The position numbers were made by a program, and so were the translations under genes. Under the pieces are notes generated by a model. It was not told the DNA's origin. It did not search any database and saw only the letters and a list, made by a program, of their open reading frames with translations. Below, piece after piece: positions 11,621 to 23,533 of a stretch of 64,000 nucleotides of DNA (the stretch's first letter is position 1; every line of letters begins with the position of its first letter). Source of the DNA: Spirodela intermedia (lineage: Eukaryota; Streptophyta; Magnoliopsida; Alismatales; Araceae); contig LR746264.1 of NCBI GenBank assembly GCA_902729315.2, positions 2,775,378 to 2,839,377 of the forward strand, in the 5' to 3' direction.

Positions 11621-12319
11621 ATGGCCACTTCACGAGCTTCAGCCTTGGTCTCCCTCCTCCTCCTCCTTCTGGGGCTGACCCTTTCCTCGGCGGCGAGGAT
11701 CCTCTCGTCGGCCTACGCTGACGGAGGGGGCGGCGGCGGTGGTAGCGGAGGGGGCTACGCCGGCGGTCGGGGTGAGGGGTACGGGCATGGATCTGGGTCC
11801 GGATCCGTCTTCGTGGGAAGTGGGCCGCAAGGCGGCGAAGGATTCGCTTCGGGGAGGGGCGGCGGAGGAGGAGGAGGCCGTGGCGGTGGCAGAGGCCGTG
11901 GCAGCGGCTACGGGAAGGGCTTCGGTTCAGGGTCCGGCTATGTAGGGTGGGAACCGTACGGCGGGGGCGGGTCCGCTTCAGGGAGAGGCGGCGGCGGCGG
12001 AGGGGGAGGTGGCAGGGGCGACAACGGTTATGGCTTTGGATCCGGCCACGGTTCTGGGTCAGGCTTCAGCTCGTCATCCGGCGGTGCGGTCAGTGGCGGC
12101 GGCGGCGGCGGCGGTGGTGGTGGAGGCGGCGGCGGCGGGGGCAAGAGAGGCGGATCGGGATACGGGTACGGGTATGGCTCCGGAAGTGGTTCTGGATTCA
12201 TTGATTACAACCCTGGAGCTCCGGTGTCGGCGCCGACGCCCATCGTCGAACCACTGGCGCCGGAGCCCATCGTCGAACCGTATCCCGCTGACGTGAAACA
12301 AATGACAGGTGCACCTTAA
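11621..12319 (+). CDS. Secreted glycine-rich protein (232 aa)
   Basis: A single-exon gene. The protein begins MATSRASALVSLLLLLLGLT, a textbook signal peptide with likely cleavage after SSAA near residue 25. The mature part is almost wholly Gly with Ser, Tyr and Arg: runs of Gly alternate with blocks of the form GYGKGFGSGSG and GYGYGYGSGSG. It ends in a short Pro/Val/Glu-rich tail (APTPIVEPLAPEPIVEP). This matches plant cell-wall or apoplastic glycine-rich proteins, where Tyr allows cross-linking. The start at 11621 is chosen because it opens the signal peptide and lies about 80 bases after the TATA box; the frame is open upstream but would bury the signal sequence. The Gly-coding tract is GC-rich and repetitive, so length variation or assembly error is possible. 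Confidence 0.85.
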   Translation: MATSRASALVSLLLLLLGLTLSSAARILSSAYADGGGGGGGSGGGYAGGRGEGYGHGSGSGSVFVGSGPQGGEGFASGRGGGGGGGRGGGRGRGSGYGKGFGSGSGYVGWEPYGGGGSASGRGGGGGGGGGRGDNGYGFGSGHGSGSGFSSSSGGAVSGGGGGGGGGGGGGGGGKRGGSGYGYGYGSGSGSGFIDYNPGAPVSAPTPIVEPLAPEPIVEPYPADVKQMTGAP

Positions 12320-15300
12320 GACAGACGAGAGAGAGAGACAGAGAGACCAAGTGCCCAATGACTCGCAGGCGGGTGACTCTCGGGTGGATCCGAAGTAGTA
12401 GATTCTTACCTTTCTGTCAGAGTGATGGAGTGATGGCGCGGACGGGAACCGATAGAAGTCGGGATGAGAACATGGCCGTATCTGCTGCATCACTACCCTT
12501 GTTGTTGTTTTTCCTTAGTTTCTTGTGGTATGAGTTGAGTTTGCTTCTTCACGAATGTTTCTTTTTTCGGCTAATCTATGCTAAGCTTTATTGAAGTCCA
12601 CTTCACTCATCCGGGAAGGGAGAGAGAGAGAACCTGTGACTGTGGACGACGAAAGTAGGGTATTACAGCAGAGAGAGGACCGGCATGAAGCAGGAGACGG
12701 AACCCATAAATCAGAGGACATGGGCAACTCGCCTGCCTAACGACTGACACCTGTCCCCGGGGGTCACATATCTCGACCATAAATTATCGTTTGTTTCATA
12801 AAAAAATGTACATCTCCCAGGAAGAAACATGGGTTTTCGAATGATAAGTTGATGACGATGATGAAGACATGGAATTGAATAACTAGCACCTATTTGATGT
12901 GAAGCTATTCACATAAAATAAACACATGCTACGGCTCATGTAGAAATAATACTTTAACTCATAACGACCATCTTCAATATCATAGTAAGATTTTTACAGA
13001 CGTGTATTCATATAGATATTATTTAATATAAGTGCACAAGATCATAAGGCTGTCGATGGGCCTTCTTGGCCTGATTTTAAGATTGACAACTTCTCTGGCG
13101 ATATTGAAACAAGGTCACAGTTGTACTTCTGTTCCATCGCGTTAGATTTACAAATGTGGGCAGGATCAATTATGCAATGGCAAGGAGATGGGAGACATTT
13201 CGAAAGGAGGTCTTGAAGTTAGCAGTCCGCTTTCATGAGGAGTCAGAGGCGGCCATGATCATTGTGGTTATCCCCTGCTCTCTCTCTGTAAAGTCACTCT
13301 CATTTAAATGGAGTTGAGAGTAGGTGGTTGCTATATGACATGAATGCCCTCATTTTCCCTCGCTTTACTGAATACCCAGTCATTATCATAACATGAATGA
13401 ATGATTTGTGTTGAGAATTACTTTCATATTTTTGTTTTATTTCGTCCTCATTAGAGGTAAGACGTTCTTCATCTCCATCATACATGTAAGTCATGATAGC
13501 ATCATTCCTCTTGCTCATGACATGGCTTGAATTTTTCTTTCTTGCTCATGTTTTTCTTATGGTGCATATTAGAGTGGAGTAAATGCAATACTCTGACAAT
13601 TTACCATGCAAGAGGTAGAATAGATTTAATGTGTTACATAGGTTGAAAAACTTCAGCGTATATGATTGGAAAGTGCTCTAATGGGGTGCTTTGACAATTA
13701 GACCAAAAATCCCATAAGGGTATCTATGAAGCTTGACATTCTCTTACCTATGAATGATACTAACTTGATTTTAGACTACAAATGTATCACATCCATAGTT
13801 GAAGATACAAATAACATAAGGGTATAAGGACTGGTTAAAGCTTATTGACTTATTTATAATTTGAGAGGCTTCACATATTTATACACTTAATTCCTTTCAA
13901 AGGTGGGCATGTGATAAGTTTTCATTATCATGAGTCAATAATTAATAATAACATAGCTTAATTATTTAATTATGATAAATAAATTTATATTTATGTTAGT
14001 TTATAAAAAATTAATTAGTTAATATACATTTTTAATTAATTATATGATTTTATATAATTTTTCTAATCATATTTTTAAGATAAAAAATAGAAATAAAATA
14101 AAATAAAAATATAGAAAAATGAGAGCCTACTAACTAGTTGGGCCCACAAGCAAGTCAGAAGCACAATCAAGTGGAGTCACGCGCAAGAGCTTGAACGGCT
14201 AAGGACTAATAGGAGACACATGTGTGTCACTCCCATTTGATGTCATCAATGGCCAATTGGGCATAGGGCAAAGAGTGATTGTACACAAGAGAGAGAGACT
14301 TATTGATGTCAGAATCTAATATTATTATGTATCTATCTCGAAACCCAAAAAATAATCAATGTAGAATTAAACCACTTGAAAGGTTTTTAATAATTTTAAT
14401 AGTTAAAATACTCTTTGTTTATGAGGAGTAGATATCCTTATGATTTTAATTTATTAAAGTATTTGTATACTTATTTCCCTATCTCTCATGTAGTTGAGTA
14501 ATAGATGAAGGTTTGAATCCTAAGAGGTTCAAAATTCATTTTTTTTCTTATTAAATCATGATTTTTGTGTAGAGTGTTGATCAATGATTAAGTCATCAAA
14601 ATCACTCAGTCATTAGTAAAAATCTTGTCAATATGATTCGTGAAATATCATTACTAATATTATCAAAAAATTATAGATAAAAAGATCATAAATCGATCAA
14701 ATAAGTTATCTCCGAGTGATTGACTAACAAGTTATTGTTGTATAGAAGAGAATCTACTAGGTAATAAGTCATTACCTCCTGAGAGTATCAAATGTGATGA
14801 AGAGCCTCTTCTTGTTATATTGACCTAAGAATGAAGCTCCCTAAGATGTGTCCTACCTCCATTCAACTTATCTCCATTGTGTGACAACGATCAAGATTTA
14901 CAAAATCATCATTTTTTCACTCCACTAGGTGATAAACATTAGAGATGATTCATTGACCCACCTTAATGATTTCTAGACTTTGCAAAAAGATATTGAGATT
15001 TGTCATATCATCTATATTTAAGGAGAGCCTTTGAGGCTATAGATATTACACAATAATCATTTTGAACACTTAGGATTTTAATGTATTGTCACCATGACAC
15101 CTAAATCTCTATGTTATTATTTTTAACTAGTTTAACATCTATCATCATTTTTTGAACTTTAAAAAGATATATAGAAAATACTTAAGTAGTCTGTGTCCAA
15201 GAAGAGCCTTTGAGGTCTTGAACATCATTGCATAATCTTTCCAAACACATAAAATTATGATGATCATTGTCGCAAGACTGAAACTATTGAATCACAATCT

Positions 15301-17297
15301 CAAAAAATACAACTATATTTTAGTTATTCAAAATATTAAAAAAATATTTCATAATTTATCTATCGATATTCATAGAATCATATTCAACCAAGTAAATAAT
15401 TCAAATAAATCATTTAAGGTTATATATAGATTATTTGAAAGTAAAGATAAACGTAGATACCCTCGATGTTGGCATAGAGTATTTTGACACATATAATGGA
15501 AAATAATTTGTGAATTATTCTTGTATTAGTCAAAGTATAATTCATTACAAGATAGATTTTACTATTATTTTTTTTCATTTCAAGATAATTTTAATTCATA
15601 AACATTCAAATCATATGCATTGATGATGTTTTGTACAATCTTATAGCTAAAAAAGAATCTAATAAATCATATTCTTGAGATACTCTTTTATATTGAAGTA
15701 ATTTAATGCAATACTCTCTAAATATGGACATTGTAACAAATGCTAATGCATGTGATGAAATCTCACAAATATTTTGAAAAACTAAAGTCACTAATGAAAC
15801 TCAAACATAGCCAACTAACAATGAAAACAATGAAGTATCTATGCAAAAATATTAAAATATCAAAGATCATTATGAGAAATAAGTAATTTGAACTTAGAAA
15901 GTAAACTATGTAGAAGCAAGAAAAATGACAACTAAATTATTCAAATTAGAGTAATGTAATGACACATGAAAGCAAGTTGAGATATTTAAATCAAAGCATA
16001 TGATTAGTGACTAAGGCAATGCTTAAGCTAAAGACCCACAAGGCAACTGAATTTGACCATTCACATGACATTAAAAAGAATGTGGAGAAGTCGTCACCAC
16101 ATAATATACATAGTGACACATTAGAGTCCTATATGCAGAAAGTGACAAAATAAAAATGACTAAGCTTCAACTTGGTATTGAGTGAAAGATCAATCATTCA
16201 AGTTTCATTTATCTTTAAATATTAAGTTTTGAAAATCACATGTGAGAGACATTTGTTTCAAAGTAAACAAAGACTCAAGGTCAAGCTCTTATACTCTAAA
16301 TAGTAACAGATCATCAAAGTTCATGGACTAAATAATAAGCTCAATGATAAAATATCTTAGCTTGATGTCGAAGACAAGTATGTATGTTGATTAACTTAAG
16401 ATTTTCAAACATAGTATCAAATATAGCATACCTAAAAGTAAGAAGATATGAGTTTAAGCATAACCATAGGTAAGAGGTCTGAATTCTAGATGATAACTTG
16501 TTAATAAAAGATGTAAACTAAAGATAAGTAAAAAAGTCTCCTCTAAATAATACCTTGAAAGAAGAAATGTTCAAATATCAAGTGAAAATCTCTATACAAA
16601 ATATCAAGAACAATTATCACCAAACAAGGCAGCTTAGAAGTTAAAAATAAGTAGAAGTAACAAGAAGATATTCAAATTTATATAACTATTTTCAGATGCT
16701 AAAGTGGCATGAATCATTGAAGTATAAAGAAAAGGAGTTGAAATAAAAAAAAATTAATGCAAAATGAAGATATCTTACACAATCTTCTATAACAAAGTGA
16801 TTGTATTTTAATGAAAAAATTAAAGTTTCATCATACTCGATCATCTATGGTAACATACAAATCAAACAATTATGCTAAAAGCTGTCTTTCTGTATTAGGT
16901 CCCAAAGTAACCTAGATGATGAGTGGAGCACATGATCCACATGTGTTGAGAGTCAAAATCTACATGTGAAGGGTGTTGTTATTTGACGAGAAATATATCT
17001 TGATTTAAGCACGTAGTGTTATGAGTCAAGACCTATCCTTGATGAGTGTGATCTCTATGAAGATTGAACTATTATGTTAAGAGAGCTGAGCCAATGAAGT
17101 CAATTATATTTCCATTAGAAAAGTGAAAAATAATCTAGGAAAGAGATTCTCCAATATTGAATATAGCCTAGTGAATGGTGAACTATTCTAAAGTTTATGT
17201 GCCCATTATTACTAAGAGTGAGAGAGAAAGAAATTAGAGTGAACATATGTCAAGGCTAAGAACCTTAGGTTGAGCTGCATACAAAATTTATATATTG
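12320..17297. other. AT-rich gene desert with decayed repeats
   Basis: About 5 kb with no credible gene. Base composition falls sharply after about 12.8 kb. Frames are riddled with stops, and the text is typical of old degraded transposon DNA. Part of a dispersed repeat occurs at 14960-15270, listed separately. At 13030-13270 a GC-richer patch looks like a decayed coding fragment that I could not identify. Confidence 0.6.
14960..15275 (+). repeat. Two diverged direct copies of a dispersed repeat
   Basis: Two segments about 180 bases apart share an ordered series of matches. One centres on gagcctttgaggc near 15025, the other on gagcctttgaggt near 15204, and each is followed by an aligned stretch of about 70 bases. 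A third copy lies inverted near 19955-20035. The function and parent element are unknown. Confidence 0.6.
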
Positions 17298-17905
17298 TGT
17301 TAGAACATGTGTCAACACATTTTACATACATGTGTAAATCATAGAAATAAATCACCCCCCCTTTTTATATTTCATTTATTCACACAAAACTGAACACTAA
17401 CACTACAAGTAGGCAATAGACTAAGTAAACTTTCATATCATATTTTACTTCTTGATGTCTCATTGATTCTAATACCTTATTATTACTTTTTCTTGATGAC
17501 ATGTTTTGTAAATTTTATGATTTACATAACAATCTGCAATATGATCATTTGATGGCATAAAATTAAAAATCTTATGAGGTCAGCTTTTTGATCTAAACTA
17601 TGTTAAATATTACATCTGAAAATTGAATATCATTATATTGAATTTTATACAATATGTTCCACATTTATTTTCAAATGATGCATATTCAAAGAAATACATA
17701 AGCTCATCCTTTTTATTGATATGATATGAGTTTGTCTTCATCAAAATATCATGCATATAATGGAACAAAGGGGAGAGGTGGCCTTCTCAAAAGACAACCA
17801 CAACTTGAGATTAGGATTTCATTTTAGTGCCCAATCCTCTTTTTCTTTTTATTTCATATTTATGAACCTGATTGTTTTTATTTTGTAATCTTTTCTTATA
17901 TCAAT
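17298..17905 (+). mobile_element. Probable 5' LTR remnant of a Ty3/gypsy element
   Basis: This AT-rich segment lies directly upstream of the primer-binding site and ends in tatca, as an LTR ending in CA would. A possible TG start (tgttagaaca) is near 17298; another candidate is near 16943. I could not find a second LTR copy, so both boundaries are guesses. Confidence 0.35.
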
Positions 17906-17917
17906 TGGTATCAAAGC
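17906..17917 (+). mobile_element. Primer-binding site of LTR retrotransposon
   Basis: tggtatcaaagc matches, with one mismatch, the tggtatcagagc complement of the 3' end of initiator methionine tRNA. Many plant LTR retrotransposons use that tRNA as primer. Protease and reverse-transcriptase remnants follow in order downstream, which supports the call. Confidence 0.7.
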
Positions 17918-19500
17918 ATCATAGATGACTCACATCTCACAACTTACAATTTTGATGGTACTTGAATCTCATGACAACTAGCTAGAAATCTTGGAGAAAT
18001 AAATAGTAGAGATGAAGTTCGAAATGACCTAATGAAGTTTAGATAGTGAAAAGATCAGAGGCTAAGGGAAAAAAATTGTGGAAGAAGAAGAAACTAATGA
18101 CATGAGGTAGAGAAGATGTCAACATGACAAAGAATATATTTAGAGGAGGTAGAAGACAAGTTCAAGGATGAAATATTAGGAAGAACAAGGTGTCGGGCAT
18201 AGTGAATTAGCTACCCTAAATCTTGGAGGCAGAGGAAAGTGATTGGAGATGCCTATCTTCAGTAGAGGAAACCTTGATGGTTTAATATTTCGTATATAAC
18301 TATTTTTTCCATTAAAAGTGTTATAGACAGAAAAAATTATCACAATGTGGTAAGTTTTGAAGTTCAAGTGCTGATCTAGTTTATGTGAACAGATGGAAAT
18401 AGCCCATTTAGGAGTTAGAAGGACTTGAAACAAGATTAGTAAGGACATCCAAAAACAAGGAGGCCAAACACAATCAGCATAACAATTAGTTTTAAAAAAT
18501 ACATTGGAATAGAAGTTGGAGCTAAAGGATGGAATTCTCTTTTAACTTAGTCATGAGGCTTATTGAGCCTGAGATAATAAAGGTTGAAAAAATCAAAGGG
18601 TCCATAAGAATAAGAATTTTGATAGATTGTGGAGCCACTCATAATTTCATCACAATAGACCTCATGGAATAGTTAAACCTACTAATGATGACAAAATAAA
18701 TTATGAGATGACAATGGGTAGTTGCATTAGTGTGTGACAAAAGAATTTATAAGCAAGTCCCTATAAATGCGAAGTTTCATAATAATACATATCTTTTTAT
18801 CATTACAGCCTTAATTTTATGCTCAAAATAAAATATTTACGATTTTACTAAGCACCATAGAGATAGACTAGGGATATCATCTATGAAATTAAATATAAAT
18901 AACACTATGAGAGTTTTGAAAGAAAATTTGAGCTTATGCAAAGTAGACATATCTTTAAATTCATTGACATCACAAGTATATCAAAATGTAGTATTTCTAG
19001 TAGAATTTGTACAAGGTGAATGAGGAAAAGAAAGTAGAGGTGCCTAAGGCTCTCACAACCTTGTGCGCCAACTCAAGGTAAGGTACCTAATAATATTTAA
19101 TTCTCCCACCTCCCAAAAGAGAGGTGAAATAAGTCGTATGTTTAGAGTCAATAAGAAAACCATTTAACATATGGCCATATTGATATTTATATTATATTAA
19201 AAATAGGCATTTTAAAGTCATTTTAAAACAAGGAAAGGAAAAGTGTGTAGTAAGAGTTATATAGCCATCTTATAGTCATATTCAAGCTTGGTGATGTCAG
19301 TAAAAAAGAAAGACAAGAGTTGAAAAACTTATGTGGACTACTAAGTCTTCAAAAAAGTCACTACCTTTGATTTTTCTCATTCTCATGGTGATTGAATTAC
19401 TAAATCAATTATATAGAGTTACAATTTTTTTTAAGTTTGACTTCAAATTAGGTATCATTAGATTTAGAGAGAACATTAGGATAATTTTGAAGGTACATGA
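17918..19500 (+). mobile_element. Decayed Ty3/gypsy retrotransposon internal region (gag-PR-RT)
   Basis: Conceptual translation, interrupted by stops and shifts, shows family features in the expected order. The segment after the primer site would be gag and is too decayed to identify. Near 18600-18680 a protease-like block reads ILIDCGATHNFIT, close to the D-S-G-A-T active-site motif of plant gypsy proteases, with Cys for Ser. Near 19110-19490 a reverse-transcriptase-like block contains PFNIWPY and IELLNQLYRVTIFFKFDFKL, matching the region around the first catalytic Asp of gypsy RT. RNase H, integrase and 3' LTR were not recognised. The element is dead. Confidence 0.65.
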
Positions 19501-19954
19501 TGTGACTTAATCATTGTGTAATTAATCACACAAATTTAAAATTTATAAAACTAAAAAAATACCAATTTTAAGATTTTTTAAAATATCTTAGAACAAATAA
19601 ATCAATTATAATTAGATAAGAGATTTCAAAAATGATAAGAAATTTTCAACTCAATCAAAAGAATGTAATATAATATCATGTAATATTTTTAAAATTTTTC
19701 ACAAGAAGTATGATTTGTTATGAATTTTAAACTAAATGAAGGATGTAGACATTAAGATAACATCAGTAGCCCAACAAATGTAAATCAAACAAAAATAACA
19801 TTTTGTCTAGTAATTCTTACGTGAACAATTATAGATGATTTAATTGATCAAATAAAGTTCTATAAAATTCAAAAGAATTATAATTTTAAATCATATGAAA
19901 TATTAATAAATAAAGTAAAAATTAAGTTGAAAGTAGTAAAGGTAGAGTTCTGAC

Positions 19955-20035
19955 CTCGCAATAATAATTGTCAAAATTTTATATTTGGAAAGATTATCGA
20001 GTGATATCCACGGCCTCAAAAACTCTCTTTGAATA
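19955..20035 (-). repeat. Inverted third copy of the dispersed repeat
   Basis: Read on the minus strand, this stretch runs through tttttgaggccgtggatat, then a gataatctttcc core, then an A/T-rich tail ending in ttgcgag. The same order is seen near 15024-15100 and 15204-15275 on the plus strand. The similarity is about 70-75 percent by eye. Confidence 0.55.
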
Positions 20036-20152
20036 TATAGCAGTTCACAGATGAAGTATGAGTTGACCAAAATTATCCCATGTATGTGAGGAATCAACAT
20101 AGTGATAGAAGACATGACCAAATTTTTCCATAAACTGAAGAAAGTTGTGTGA

Positions 20153-20255
20153 TCATAGTATTTGATGTTGTTACACCAATCCAATTAAATCTAGACAACA
20201 TTATTGAACTAACAATCCAATCATAGTATTTGGTGTTCTTACACCAATCTAATGA
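20153..20255 (+). repeat. Short direct repeat (about 35 bases, twice)
   Basis: The phrase catagtatttg...ttacaccaatc occurs at about 20154-20188 and again at about 20222-20254 with few differences, 68 bases apart. It is a small local duplication in non-coding DNA. Confidence 0.7.
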
Positions 20256-20774
20256 GATCAATTCAAAATGTGTCTCATTGGTTTGATCCTCTTAGACTTT
20301 AATTCTTATCTGATTTTGAGCCAAATAATGTTTTAACATCAAGTATTGTATCCTTGTCTTACAATGGACACTCTATGGCAACAACATTGGAGGTTAGTGC
20401 CTAGAAATGGATCATTAGTGGAGGACCTTATCATAAATAACCTTAAAAGTGATGGTATTAATTAATGTTGAATATTTTAATAGGATAATTATATTGACTT
20501 TATTTCTTCGACCTATTGGAGGAGAATATCACAATGAAGTTTTAAAATAATAATTTAGTAATTCTGATTTGCCAAACTTTTAGAGCTGATACATCATGAT
20601 GAATTTTCAATTGATTAAGGTCTAAGGGGATCAATGTCCACTAGATATATATTTTGGGGTGAAAAATCTGTCTAATTATGATCTTATAAACTACAATCTT
20701 TATCTCATCAAGTGAATGGAAAATTATTTCTAAGATGTTTTGGCCATTTTCACATTGGGTTAACATTTAGAATT

Positions 20775-21445
20775 GTTAAATCCCAAACTACACCCTAAAT
20801 TGTTACCCTAAATTCTAAATCTTTAAGATCTAATTCTAAATCTTACCCTACACCTTAAATTGTTAAATCCTAAACCCTCAATCTGAAGTCAACCACAAAC
20901 TATAAAGCCTAACACTCGAATCTTAAATCCTAATTCTTAAACCTTTAAAACAAAAGGTTGTTGCATAAACCCTAAACCTTCAACCCTAAACCCAAAGCCC
21001 CATAACAGAATTTTTCTAACTTTAAATCTGAAATTTCTAATTGCATGCATGAAGTACAAACTTTAAATGTTTTATCTAAACTATGATCTTGAGCTCCAAA
21101 CCTTAAGGTTAATTCTTAAACCCTAAACCTAAAACTCATGAGGCCTAAACCTTAATCCTTAAGGGTATGTTAAGTACTAAAACAGTGACCTCTAGAAAGT
21201 TCAGCCCAAAGTACATAGGCCCAAAAAAAAAAACAGCCTTAATCCTTAACCTCCACAACTAAACTTTAAACACTAATCCTTAATCTTTAACCATATACCT
21301 AAACCCTAGACCCTTAACTCCTTCCCTAAACTCCATTATAGAACCCCAACTTTTGAAACCAATGGTTAGACTCAAAACCTTTAACCTCAAATTCTAAATC
21401 TTAACTTATAAGGGCCAAACCCCAAATTGTAAATCCTAAGCGAAC
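20775..21445 (+). repeat. Degenerate interstitial telomere-like tract (CCCTAAA-related)
   Basis: Over about 670 bases the sequence is dominated by variants of the plant telomere heptamer read on the C strand: ccctaaa, cctaaat, ccttaaa, ccctaga. I count at least six exact ccctaaa units among many one-base variants, mixed with unrelated bases. The density is far above the flanking DNA. The tract is old and not a functional telomere. Confidence 0.65.
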
Positions 21446-23533
21446 TTGTTAGCAATTTCAACAATAACATGTTTATTAATGAGTCTCTTAGTGATCAAGA
21501 CAGCTATTGCAGTTGTACAACAAATGTTAATCTTAGTTTAATATATATGATTGCATAAAAATTTCATAACAAAGTAAATTATGTAAAAATGATGAGTAAA
21601 CTTATTAATCTTCTACATGAATAAAAATCATGGGAATAATTAATCAAATAAGTATATTGACTCTAAAATACCCAAGTAGAAACAATTCTAAATTTGTAAA
21701 GATTACAAGTGGAATTGGTAATCCTATCAATGAATGAAAATCACCAAAAAAATAATTGAATTCTTATTGAAGTGTAACACTAACTACGTCAAAAGGAAGT
21801 ATAGTACGTGCATTCAAGACAAGTACAACCTGAAAATAGTGTGACCAGACCACTGCTTGCTAATCCTCAACAAATTAATGACAACAAGCTTTTACCATCT
21901 GCCCTTCAACAAGATTATCATTGCATTCCGGTCATTAAGGACCGTCAATGAGTAATTAGTGTGGGACTAACTCTTCCAAGTGTCTTTACGGTTTCTGGAT
22001 TACCTTTTCTTGGCGTTTTCTCAAACTGCAGATTCACATGCGTCACTCGCATTATCTAAATCCAAATAATCGGATAGATGAAATTAAATGATAGTGATAA
22101 ATCAAACACGAACGCAAAGAGAACTAGGCTAACAAATGGAAACTAAGAGTCATTAATAACTATATTCGACATAAATTGGATCTTCATTAATTTTTGGGGT
22201 ACGTATCAAGAAGGTAGAGCTCGACTAGGAGAGAGACTCATATATCGGACTTAGTCTCTATAGGCAGCATTGTGGCCTTCACCAAAAAAACTAGTAAACC
22301 ATGGGGATATTTATCAATTTTGAAAGAAAAGGGTGGAACGGTTGTAGCCGGCTCTAATTTTGTCGAAGTCCACGGAGAGAGCATAGAACGAAGTGTGTCT
22401 AGCGGGAAATGAGGTGGAGAGCGGCAGAAAGAGGGGTCGAGAGGAGAGGGGAGTTGCGAAAGCAGAAGCAGCCATCTTCGGCTGTGGTCAGTTCTGTAGA
22501 ACCTCGTCGTCATTATATTTCTGTTACTTCCTTTGTACATTTCGGTTCCCCGCTTGTTCGTCCTAGTACTATTTTTCTTGTTTTTCGACGTTTCTGTGAT
22601 CTCTGTTAGTGAATGTCCCACTCAACAGAAGGGCCTCGTATGCGTACCCGCTTCTAGGGCTTGGTCGGAACAAATTGAATTTTGGATACCTACTCGGCCA
22701 GCCGACGCCCCATTTGCGGTCTATAGGATTTGTCTTCGATACCTGTCGCATCCGTCGGGGGTTCTCAGGGAGTGTAAGGACAAGTGGATGAGCTTGCTTT
22801 GGCGACGCGGATGATACGCCATTTTCTACTGTTAAGTATAGGGGAATGGGGATTTCTTGTCAACCTTTAAGCTGCACATTACTGGTTCTCACCCAATTAT
22901 GCTTGTTACGGCGATGAATCCTGCGTTAGTGATGCTATTGGCGGGTATCGTTTTTCGGCTGTAAGCGTGGACGTGGATCTAGTTCTGGATGAGACATCCA
23001 GGCGATCTGCTGAAGCGTTTTGATCTTGGAGAGATCATAAGTTTGGTTGTTTCTTGCCTATAATTTGTAATGTTCCACAGTTTCCCATTTATTGCCCAAA
23101 TATTAGAGGATTGAGGACGGATGGTCGCAGGTAAAACCGGTTTTACGGCGCCCCTTATGCAGCGGGCATTCCCACATGCCCCGTTTTTTCTCCAGTGATC
23201 TGATGTCCAAGCGTAGTTTGAAACCATGTGTACATATTGTTACCATGGTGACCTGAGGGAATATTTGTTTGCTTGTGTAATATGATGGGCAGGAACTGCT
23301 TGATCCGAAACAAACCATGGCCGATATGACGGTCTTTCTGAGTTAATTTCTGTTCTGGGTTGTGGCCCGTTTGATTATGCTCTAACGTCGTTCAGAAGGA
23401 TCAAAACACAGTGCGGTTTCTCTGATGAACAGTGTAACGCACTATCATTTCTACCTAATAGATCAAGAGTTGTTTTCATCTTGAGCCTCCCTATGAGTTT
23501 GAGGAGTGGAGCTTGGGGCTTGGGGCTTCGAGC
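21446..23533. other. Intergenic DNA before ORC5
   Basis: AT-rich to about 22.2 kb. It then becomes GC-richer at 22.3-23.4 kb, where several short open frames occur on both strands without any recognisable domain. The GC-rich patch could be a distal promoter or untranslated exon of the downstream gene, or a decayed gene. I cannot decide from sequence alone. Confidence 0.45.

Larger units (their letters stand above)
19501..20770. other. Unassigned AT-rich repeat DNA downstream of the gypsy remnant
   Basis: No gene. It includes an inverted third copy of the dispersed repeat (about 19955-20035) and a short direct repeat (20153-20255), both listed separately. It may be the lost distal half of the retrotransposon, or nested older insertions. 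Confidence 0.5.

Noticed and set aside
14480-14520. tRNA-like B box (gtttgaatcc)
   Set aside because: The ten-base match to the T-loop is good, but there is no correctly spaced A box and no acceptor stem can be formed around it.
22238-22621. Minus-strand 127-codon frame
   Set aside because: No family resemblance, no splice context, and overlapping equal-length frames on the other strand.
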